From: an uncultured Lachnospiraceae bacterium
GTDB taxonomy: Bacteria > Bacillota > Clostridia > Lachnospirales > Lachnospiraceae
Direction: 5' to 3'
Length of the DNA: 7,054 nt
Assembly (NCBI GenBank): GCA_902783395.1
Contig: CACZRA010000292.1
Location: 1-7,054, forward strand
Shown: piece after piece, positions 1 through 5,933 of the stretch
How the letters are laid out: each line of letters opens with the position of its first letter
How positions within the stretch are numbered: the first letter of the stretch is position 1
The notes under the pieces: generated by a model
Database searches by the model: none
Told to the model about the DNA's origin: nothing
What the model saw: only the letters and a program-made list of their open reading frames with translations
Program-made: the position numbers and the translations under genes

Positions 1-683
1 CCTCCCATAGCCGTGCAGAGACATACTCCCGCTTTATTATCGCCCTCCGCAAGTACGTTCAGATAAGGACATGCATGTATGTCTTCACTCCTGACCTCAG
101 TATATCTTGAATGAGGGATATAAAAGAGATCATCGAAGCCTCTGACCAGCGGATCCTTCCTGTTTCTCACCCTGTGCCTGTATACGCCGAAAAGCTTGGT
201 ATCAAAGGTATGCTTCTTAAGACCGTAGTGATAATAGAGAGCGGCCTGCGCCCCCCAGCATACATGAAGCGTAGATGTCACATTAGTCCTCGTCCAGTCC
301 ATTATCTCCGTGAGCTCTTCCCAGTAATCGACCTCCTCATACTCCATAAGCTCTACCGGTGCGCCGGTTATTATAACCCCGTCAAAGCTGCTGCTCCGTA
401 TCTCATCAAAAGTCCTGTAAAACTGATTGAGATGATTTGCGGAAGCGTTCTTTGAGACATGGCTCTTCACTATCATGAAAGTGACATTTATCTGAAGCGG
501 AGTATTTGAAAGAGATCTTAATAGCTGAAGCTCTGTATCCTCCTTTAGAGGCATCAGATTAAGAATGCAGATTTCAAGAGGCCTTATATCCTGATGCATG
601 GAGCGTTCAGGCTCCATTGTAAAAATATTTTCATTTTCCAGGATACTTCTCGCAGGAAGATCCTTCTGTACGCAGATCGGCAT
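1..683 (-). CDS. metA: Homoserine O-acyltransferase MetA (probably O-acetyltransferase), 3' end cut by window edge
   Basis: Transfers an acyl group to the gamma-hydroxyl of L-homoserine in the cytoplasm, the first committed step of methionine synthesis. The frame opens at ATG 683-681 and runs off the left edge after 227 codons; the family is about 300 residues. The start MPICVQKDLPA is the usual MetA N-terminus. Visible family blocks are HQDIRPLEI (30-38), NLMPLKEDTELQLLR (42-56), SHVSKN (74-79), TGAPVE (106-111), EVDYWEEL (117-124), TSTLHVCWGAQAA (136-148) and IPHSRYTEV (189-197). Cys142 in HVCWGAQ is the family's catalytic nucleophile; the His/Glu partners expected near 235-237 lie outside the window. 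Residue 111 is Glu, which in characterised MetA enzymes goes with acetyl-CoA rather than succinyl-CoA (Gly111), so acetyltransferase is the better guess. The purine-rich AAGAAG 5 bases upstream is a weak ribosome binding site. It follows the SGNH gene by 42 bases with no terminator seen. Family assignment is very secure; the acyl donor is inferred. Confidence 0.96.
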   Translation of the reverse strand, partial: MPICVQKDLPARSILENENIFTMEPERSMHQDIRPLEICILNLMPLKEDTELQLLRSLSNTPLQINVTFMIVKSHVSKNASANHLNQFYRTFDEIRSSSFDGVIITGAPVELMEYEEVDYWEELTEIMDWTRTNVTSTLHVCWGAQAALYYHYGLKKHTFDTKLFGVYRHRVRNRKDPLVRGFDDLFYIPHSRYTEVRSEDIHACPYLNVLAEGDNKAGVCLCTAMG

Positions 684-725
684 ATTATCTTCTTTGTTCC
701 TTTATTCAGTCCTGATTTATAATCT

Positions 726-1370
726 TTACTTTATTTCTTCGATTTTTTCCTTAACAAGCTGAGCCAGTTTCTTATGCCCCTCCGGATCGAGATGAAGGTG
801 GTCCGCAGAACCCCCGCACACCTCTTCCGTAGCATTAAGGAAGAAGCATCCGAACTGATCGGCGGCAAGCTTATACCACTTTGCAAGCTCCCTTGATCTG
901 CTTACGACATTCTTCACGTCAAAGAACTCTGCAAACACTGACTCCTCAAAAGGCTCCGATAAAGCCGGAGGCGAAATGACAAGTATCTTCATATCGGGAC
1001 AGCCAAGCTGAAATTCACAATATCCCTTTATCTTCATGAGCATATTCTGAAGGCTTCCGGCAATATCAGGTGCCGAAAGATTAAATTTGAGCTTAAGATC
1101 ATTGCTTCCAAGCATTATGATGAGAATATCGGGCCTTTTTGTCTCCAGCATGGGCAGGACATAATCCATCCCGCACTTCGTTCCCCACTCCCAGGGATCG
1201 TCATTCGCAATGGTCCTTCCGTTCTGGCCTTCCTCAAAGATCTCATAGCCTTCCCCGAGAAGCTTTCCGAGGACCTTCGGCCAGCGCGTATCTTCATCGT
1301 ATCTTCCGCCGTTTTCGGGGTTGTATCCGTATGTATTTGAGTCACCAAAACAAAGGATCGAAGTTTTCAT
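726..1370 (-). CDS. SGNH/GDSL-family hydrolase (arylesterase/thioesterase-like), cytoplasmic
   Basis: A 214-residue single-domain esterase of the SGNH hydrolase superfamily. Block I is ILCFGDSNTYG, with nucleophile Ser11. Block II is EEGQNGRT, with oxyanion-hole Gly48. Block III is MLGSNDLK, with Gly88 and Asn90. Block V is DHLHLDPEGH, with catalytic Asp190 and His193, so the catalytic set is complete. The ENGGRYDEDTRWP stretch after block I and NGRT-DDP after block II resemble the small arylesterase/acyltransferase branch typified by Mycobacterium smegmatis MsAcT. There is no signal peptide or membrane segment, so it should act inside the cell on esters or thioesters; the substrate cannot be read from sequence. 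The start is supported by AAGGAG at 1379-1384, 8 bases upstream. It lies 52 bases after the acyl-ligase/condensation gene and 42 before metA, which suggests cotranscription. A role in trimming or releasing that enzyme's product, or in removing misloaded acyl groups from its carrier, is inference. Confidence 0.92.
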   Translation of the reverse strand: MKTSILCFGDSNTYGYNPENGGRYDEDTRWPKVLGKLLGEGYEIFEEGQNGRTIANDDPWEWGTKCGMDYVLPMLETKRPDILIIMLGSNDLKLKFNLSAPDIAGSLQNMLMKIKGYCEFQLGCPDMKILVISPPALSEPFEESVFAEFFDVKNVVSRSRELAKWYKLAADQFGCFFLNATEEVCGGSADHLHLDPEGHKKLAQLVKEKIEEIK

Positions 1371-1422
1371 ATAGTGTTCTCCTTATCCATCGCCCTGCAG
1401 AGCTTCCCGGACGCTCATTCAT

Positions 1423-4400
1423 TTAATCTGCTTTCGTTATTATCTCAGGCGTCATATATTTCCCGAGCTTTTCGGCAACATACTGCTGTATCTTCTCCGT
1501 ATCGATATCACCCGCACTCCTGATCGAAGCCTTTACATAGAAAAGATTATTCGCTCCGTACTCAAGGGAAGCCTCCGCCTTCTCCACTCCCGGATAAGCT
1601 TCCAGTGTACGCTCCAGGTCAAAGAGATTGATATAAAAACGTCCCAGAAGCGTCTCACGCACGACAGTCCTTCCTGCCTGATACAGAGCCTCCACCTTAT
1701 GGTCCGGAGTGATCCTTGCCTCTATCCCCGTATCGTACAGTGTCCCGGGTGTATACAGGCTCTCGATGGTCTCACCGTTTCCGTTCACGGGCTGATCCAG
1801 GATATAAAGCCTGCCCCATGCGCCGTAGGGCTTCTTGAGCCCGTACTCATCCAGCACGTAGGGTTTGACCAGCTTATCCTCTCTGGCATCGGGAATGACC
1901 TCATATCCGATGGATGAATTAAGCTTCTGTACAGTCATGCCGAGGTGCTTGGGATAAAGCCTTGCCGCCAGATGATCCTTAAGCTTTCTGACCGAGGTCT
2001 CCTCAAACATTGCCTTCAGGACATTTTCCAGAGCCGCCAGGAATACTTCAAGCATATCCCTTTCGAAGCGGTTCTCCCAGTACCTGAGCTCGTATGTATA
2101 GGCTTCCTTATCCGCATATACCATCATATGGAACGGCATCGAATCCAGCTGGACCCTTATCCCCTCCGCGCTTTCCCCGCCGATCTGCGGGATATTCAGA
2201 AGCTCGCCCTGGTACTGGAAGAACATCTCATCCACAAGCTGGCAGGACATATGAGTCTCCATAGTATGAAGGATCTGATCAGCATTGCGCTTCAGAAGCT
2301 GGTCCACGGTCTCGTGGGGGATCCTCTTGTATCTGAAAGCATAGTTCGCGTAGAACTGTCCCGGAATGCGGACCCACCGTCCGTCCGTCCTCCCGTTATG
2401 TATGCTGGATACTATCACGTCATCCTGAGCCCAGAAAAGCGATACGGTATAGGAAAAGGCCGTAAGGAAAACCGCATTCTCGGAGACCCCGTGCTCCGCA
2501 CAGAAGCCCTGCAGGTCTTTGCGGTTTATGGTAGGGAACCTGCCCTTGATGGAGGCATTATGCGCCTTCCCCAGATCATAGCCGTCCCCCCTCGCGAGGA
2601 TGCTCCTCTGGATACTTGATCCCTCCAGAAGCTTATGATAAAAAGCTATATCCTTATCTCTTAATCCCGCCGCATCCCTTGCGAATTCATCAAGGATGAA
2701 TTCATAAAATGTATAATCAGATTTCTTTACTTCTTCACCCAAATAAAGCTTGTTCAGGTCATCCAGAAGGATGCTCATGGTCATGCCGTCCCCGATGATA
2801 TGCGCGAGGTCAAAGAAAAGATATTTGGCACTCTCTGTCTGATAGAGCCCTATATGATACAGGTTTTCCTCAGGAGTATAGCCATAGGGGATCAGAAGTG
2901 TCTTCCTTCGCTCCTCCCATTCCTCATCGGTAAGCGTCAGTCTTTCGATCTCAGCCTCTCTTTCATCGTTCCTGAAATGCAGGTATTTGCCGTCCGGTCC
3001 GGGTGCGACCTTGTCGGACAGTATAGGATGTATCTCAAAGAGCCTGCGGATCGCCTTTTCCATGCGGTCAAGATCTATCCTGTCTGACAGCTTGTAAAAG
3101 AAAGGAAGATTGGCAGTGGTATTGCCCTTTAATACATAGGCGTAATACATCTCAAGCCTTGTAAGAGGATAGGTGTCACGCCTCGAATAATCAACCGCGG
3201 ACTCAGCAGAGGATTTCTTATCCCAGAGAAGAGCCAGCTTTTCGATCGTGGCATTTTCCATAAGCTCCGTAAGGGTAAGGGCAAAATCACAGTCCTCCTC
3301 AAAGGCCGTCAAAAGAAGGATGCTTGTAAAGGAATCAAGCCCTGATGTATAAAGATCCGTATCTATGCCGAACTTTCTGTTTCCCAGCACACCTGCGCAG
3401 GCCTCATACAGCTTTTTCTGGCGTTCATTTTCCGGAAGTCTAAGCTCCGCCTTTCTCTTGCTTGCGGCCTTCCTTTCCTTGAAAAACGCTTCACGTATGA
3501 TCTTCTTCGAGGATGTCTTCTGAAACGGTGACTTCCTGAAGCTTGTCTTTATTATCTGCTTATACTGCGGCAGCTTTTGATTGAATCTCTTTACAAGCTC
3601 CTCGATCTCAAGCTCGATATTTTTGACACCCGAGCCCTGCGCATATGTATAATTCGGAAAGACCTCGCATTTTATTATATCATCTTCACCGAAGACAAGG
3701 ATCTCGCTGATAAGCGGTTCGGCAGACAGCGCGCTCTCAAGTTCCTCCGGTGCTATATTCTCCCCGTTGCTCAATATGATAAGGTTCTTGAGCCTTCCTG
3801 TAAGATACAGGAATCCGTCCTCGTCAAGATAGCCTATATCCCCTGTCCGAAGCCAGCCGTCCTCAGTAAAGGCTTCCTTTGTAAGCTCAGGGTCATTATA
3901 GTAGCCCTTCATCACATAAGGTGAGCGCACCTGGATCTCCCCGCCTTCCGCGATCCTGACTTCCACTTTTGCGAGGGGCTTTCCGGCAGAGCTCAGCTTT
4001 TCTATCCTTCCGTATTCGGCCTGGGAGATTATGGGCGAGCACTCACTCATACCGTATCCCTGTCCTATAAGGACTCCCATGGCTGCGTACTTCTCTGCCA
4101 GATCCTGAGGGAGACCTCCTCCTCCGCATACTATCCTGTTGATCCTTCTTCCATACACCTGATAGAGGGCATCCCGCTCCGTCATTCCCGGGTCCTCATC
4201 CACCATTGCCGCGATCTTGTTATAAAGAGCCCTGGCTATCATAGGTACCACATATATCAACGACGGCTCAAACATCCTCAGATGCTTCCCTAAAAGAGGA
4301 AGCGGCCCGTTTATGCAGATCGTAGCGCCTCTGTGGAGCATGGTCAGCACATCCGCGTTGATACAGAATACATGATGTATGGGAAGAACCAGAAGGCTTA

Positions 4401-5055
4401 CCAGCGGATCCGGATCATTGACCGGATTCTGTCCCAGAACATTTCCCGCAAGATTCGCATTGGTCAGCATGACCCCCTTGCTGTGCCCCGTCGTCCCCGA
4501 GGTAAAGAGGATCATGGCCAGGTCATCCGGGGATACGGTATCCTCCGCACCATCCTCACCCCAGTTCTTTCCTCCGAACCGCGGATCCTTAAGTATATCG
4601 TTCAGACACGGATTCTTTTTTACGGACTGCAGTGAATAGTATTCCGTTATCTTCGGGCAGAGGCCTTTTATATCCTGAATGAGGGGCTCATGCTCCCAGT
4701 CATAGAACAGGATATCCACATCCGAACGGTTAAGACAGTCGGACAGATGATCGATATCCAGCTGATGGTCAAGCGGGACCACGATATTTCCCGACGCCAT
4801 CACTCCTATCATGACGGAAATATACTGCGCACCTGCCGATCCGAACATCCCGACTTTTATTCTCCGTCCCTTCTCCGTACGCTTATCGTTCACGAAAGCC
4901 CCGACTATCCGGGCAAGCTCTCCGAAACGCTGATAGCTTATGTCGTATACCAGATCGTCCTCTCTCTCATAGCGGAGGAATATCCTGTCCGGGTACGCCG
5001 ATACACTGTTTTCCAACATTTCCCTGATCGTCTGTTCGCTGCTTTCCGCCCCCAT
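1423..5055 (-). CDS. NRPS-like acyl ligase: AMP-binding (FadD-like) - acyl carrier - condensation - degenerate adenylation tail
   Basis: A 1210-residue cytoplasmic multidomain enzyme, numbered from ATG 5055-5053. Residues about 8-526 are an ANL adenylation domain: A3 FTSGTTGHSKG (184-194), A5 GYGMSE (333-338), A7 RTGD (403-406), A8 GRLKNLIILSNGENIAPEEL (420-439) and A10 QKTSSKKIIR (512-521, catalytic Lys518). The A8 form is that of long-chain acyl-CoA synthetases, so the substrate is probably a fatty or other carboxylic acid. Residues about 543-613 are a carrier domain with phosphopantetheine Ser575 in SGLDSF. Residues about 629-1026 are a condensation domain with AHIIGDG (751-757): the second His (752) and Asp756 are kept, the first His is Ala. 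Residues about 1061-1210 resemble the C-terminal part of a second adenylation domain without A1-A5 or A10. Inferred reaction: acyl-AMP, then acyl-S-carrier, then amide or ester formation with an unknown free acceptor. There is no thioesterase or reductase. A longer frame begins at ATG 5112, but only 5055 has a strong ribosome binding site and the usual TIREMLENS-type N-terminus. The product is unknown. Confidence 0.92.
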   Translation of the reverse strand: MGAESSEQTIREMLENSVSAYPDRIFLRYEREDDLVYDISYQRFGELARIVGAFVNDKRTEKGRRIKVGMFGSAGAQYISVMIGVMASGNIVVPLDHQLDIDHLSDCLNRSDVDILFYDWEHEPLIQDIKGLCPKITEYYSLQSVKKNPCLNDILKDPRFGGKNWGEDGAEDTVSPDDLAMILFTSGTTGHSKGVMLTNANLAGNVLGQNPVNDPDPLVSLLVLPIHHVFCINADVLTMLHRGATICINGPLPLLGKHLRMFEPSLIYVVPMIARALYNKIAAMVDEDPGMTERDALYQVYGRRINRIVCGGGGLPQDLAEKYAAMGVLIGQGYGMSECSPIISQAEYGRIEKLSSAGKPLAKVEVRIAEGGEIQVRSPYVMKGYYNDPELTKEAFTEDGWLRTGDIGYLDEDGFLYLTGRLKNLIILSNGENIAPEELESALSAEPLISEILVFGEDDIIKCEVFPNYTYAQGSGVKNIELEIEELVKRFNQKLPQYKQIIKTSFRKSPFQKTSSKKIIREAFFKERKAASKRKAELRLPENERQKKLYEACAGVLGNRKFGIDTDLYTSGLDSFTSILLLTAFEEDCDFALTLTELMENATIEKLALLWDKKSSAESAVDYSRRDTYPLTRLEMYYAYVLKGNTTANLPFFYKLSDRIDLDRMEKAIRRLFEIHPILSDKVAPGPDGKYLHFRNDEREAEIERLTLTDEEWEERRKTLLIPYGYTPEENLYHIGLYQTESAKYLFFDLAHIIGDGMTMSILLDDLNKLYLGEEVKKSDYTFYEFILDEFARDAAGLRDKDIAFYHKLLEGSSIQRSILARGDGYDLGKAHNASIKGRFPTINRKDLQGFCAEHGVSENAVFLTAFSYTVSLFWAQDDVIVSSIHNGRTDGRWVRIPGQFYANYAFRYKRIPHETVDQLLKRNADQILHTMETHMSCQLVDEMFFQYQGELLNIPQIGGESAEGIRVQLDSMPFHMMVYADKEAYTYELRYWENRFERDMLEVFLAALENVLKAMFEETSVRKLKDHLAARLYPKHLGMTVQKLNSSIGYEVIPDAREDKLVKPYVLDEYGLKKPYGAWGRLYILDQPVNGNGETIESLYTPGTLYDTGIEARITPDHKVEALYQAGRTVVRETLLGRFYINLFDLERTLEAYPGVEKAEASLEYGANNLFYVKASIRSAGDIDTEKIQQYVAEKLGKYMTPEIITKAD

Positions 5056-5061
5056 TTTTTT

Positions 5062-5068
5062 CTCCTTT
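5062..5068 (-). promoter_or_regulatory. Ribosome binding site that fixes the start of the acyl-ligase/condensation gene
   Basis: The minus strand reads AAAGGAG here, 6 bases before ATG 5055-5053. The alternative in-frame ATG at 5112-5110 has no recognisable ribosome binding site, and its 19 extra residues (beginning MIKGLFEDTL) do not resemble the start of acyl-ligase domains. The shorter protein is therefore preferred. Confidence 0.85.
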
Positions 5069-5099
5069 ACATCTAAAAAAAACAACGTATCTTCAAACA

Positions 5100-5118
5100 G
5101 GCCTTTGATCATAAGGCC
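5100..5118 (-). other. Short inverted repeat (6-bp stem, 7-base loop) ahead of the acyl-ligase gene
   Basis: On the minus strand GGCCTT and AAGGCC are separated by 7 bases. The stem is perfect and shares four bases (5115-5118) with the larger hairpin at 5115-5152, so the two cannot form together. It is not directly followed by a U tract: the run of eight T lies at 5075-5082, 17 bases beyond the stem. A Rho-independent terminator is therefore unlikely. A role in mRNA folding or attenuation is possible but unproven. Confidence 0.35.
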
Positions 5119-5137
5119 GGCATAATGATTTATTCAA
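5108..5137 (-). promoter_or_regulatory. Possible sigma-A-type internal promoter for the acyl-ligase gene
   Basis: The minus strand carries TTGAAT (5132-5137) and TATGAT (5108-5113) with an 18-base spacer: 4/6 match at -35 and 5/6 at -10. Transcription would begin near 5101 and give a leader of about 45 bases before ATG 5055, including the ribosome binding site at 5062-5068. The alternative ATG at 5112-5110 would lie inside the -10 box, which agrees with the shorter start. Such matches arise by chance in AT-rich junctions, and the spacer also carries hairpin arms, so this is a weak call. Confidence 0.3.
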
Positions 5138-5152
5138 GTGTGTATTCCGGCC
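5115..5152 (-). other. Inverted repeat / stem-loop spanning the lipoprotein stop codon
   Basis: GGCCGG at 5115-5120 and CCGGCC at 5147-5152 form a 6-bp all-GC stem. After one mismatch the pairing continues for three A-T pairs, leaving a loop of about 18 bases that contains the lipoprotein stop codon (5130-5132). No U tract follows on the minus strand, so it does not look like an intrinsic terminator. It may stabilise mRNA or slow readthrough, or may be chance. Confidence 0.35.
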
Positions 5153-5933
5153 GGTTTTCCGCCGAACGAACGACAAGGCTCAACGTCTCTATATCTGCCG
5201 CAGTGCTCTCCGATATCTCGGATATGAGCACGACCTCCGCTGAACTGTAAGCAGGTATCATCCCCTCGTACTTGGAAAGATCGTCCGGCAGTATTGTCTG
5301 CTGGACGGTATGATTTGCCCCGTTTATATTGACCCTGAAAGAAGGCTTCATATCTATGATGTCACATTCCCGGTCAAGCCCTTCGGTATTTGATATGTTA
5401 AAATGCATGATAAGCAGGGTATCACCTTCTGCGGCAGTCATTCCCATGTAAACATCCTCCATGGATACCGAGCCCGATGCGGGATAAGATCTGCTGATCT
5501 CATAGTCGGTATAGTAAATATCAAATTCAGGTACCCCTATTGCTTCCGCAAGAGTAAGCTCAGGTTCTGCCGGCTGATCCTCCTGGGCTTCACCGCTCCC
5601 GTCCCCCGATCCGGAGTCGCCTCCTGTAGTATCTTCAAAAGCAGCGGCCTGCTCAAGCGCCCTGAAGTTCTGTCTTTTTATCTCCAGATCCAGCTGATCC
5701 TGATACTTTCTCTTTACGATATTGATATCCACCAGTCTGGAATCTGATCTGTCATTATGCTGACTCACAACATCAGAAGAGTAATTGGCTACTCTTTTTA
5801 CATCCTCATCCGAAAGCTCGACACTCGCCGCTCCACAGCCGGCCATGACCGCTGCCGCCGCGATGACCATGCATCCGGAAAAAATGCTTTTTATGATCCT
5901 GTCCTTTATACGGTCAAATCCGCTCTTCATCAT
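5130..5933 (-). CDS. Lipoprotein with Ig-like C-terminal domain, unknown function
   Basis: A 267-residue predicted membrane-anchored lipoprotein. Lys/Arg-rich residues 1-15 are followed by a hydrophobic stretch (about 18-31) and the lipobox VMAGC, with lipid-carrying Cys33, so the mature protein should sit on the outer face of the cell membrane. Residues 34-100 are charged and probably helical. Residues 101-125 are a low-complexity Gly/Ser/Asp/Glu linker. Residues about 133-265 look like a beta-sandwich: GDTLLIMHFNISN, then PSFRVNING, then IPAYSSAEVVLISEI. That pattern recalls DUF4352-type Ig-like extracellular domains, but the resemblance is by eye and not proven. The start overlaps the end of the kinase gene by 20 bases. 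GAGAGG at 5939-5944 serves ATG 5933 or the adjacent ATG 5930, so the first Met is uncertain by one codon. Its position directly after a sensor kinase suggests an accessory or target of that signalling system; this is inference. Confidence 0.87.
   Translation of the reverse strand: MMKSGFDRIKDRIIKSIFSGCMVIAAAAVMAGCGAASVELSDEDVKRVANYSSDVVSQHNDRSDSRLVDINIVKRKYQDQLDLEIKRQNFRALEQAAAFEDTTGGDSGSGDGSGEAQEDQPAEPELTLAEAIGVPEFDIYYTDYEISRSYPASGSVSMEDVYMGMTAAEGDTLLIMHFNISNTEGLDRECDIIDMKPSFRVNINGANHTVQQTILPDDLSKYEGMIPAYSSAEVVLISEISESTAADIETLSLVVRSAENRPEYTLE

Noticed and set aside
111..455. Plus-strand open frame of 114 codons
   Set aside because: It is antisense to the well-conserved metA frame, and its translation has no recognisable domain or ribosome binding site.
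716..721. TATAAA on the minus strand as a -10 box for metA
   Set aside because: No acceptable -35 element lies 16-18 bases upstream and there is no extended -10 TG, so the hexamer alone is not enough.
1371..1422. Possible regulatory structure between the large gene and the SGNH gene
   Set aside because: Only a CTGCAG-centred imperfect palindrome is visible, with no stable stem or U tract.
1945..2619. Plus-strand open frame of 224 codons inside the large gene
   Set aside because: It lies opposite the condensation domain, whose conserved motifs are on the minus strand. Its own translation looks like no known family, and no ribosome binding site precedes it.
5056..5112. N-terminal extension of the large protein from ATG 5112
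   Set aside because: No ribosome binding site precedes it and the added residues are not domain-like, whereas AAAGGAG stands 6 bases before ATG 5055.
5075..5118. Hairpin 5100-5118 plus the T8 run as a Rho-independent terminator
   Set aside because: The T run begins 17 bases after the stem instead of directly next to it, so the classic arrangement is not met.
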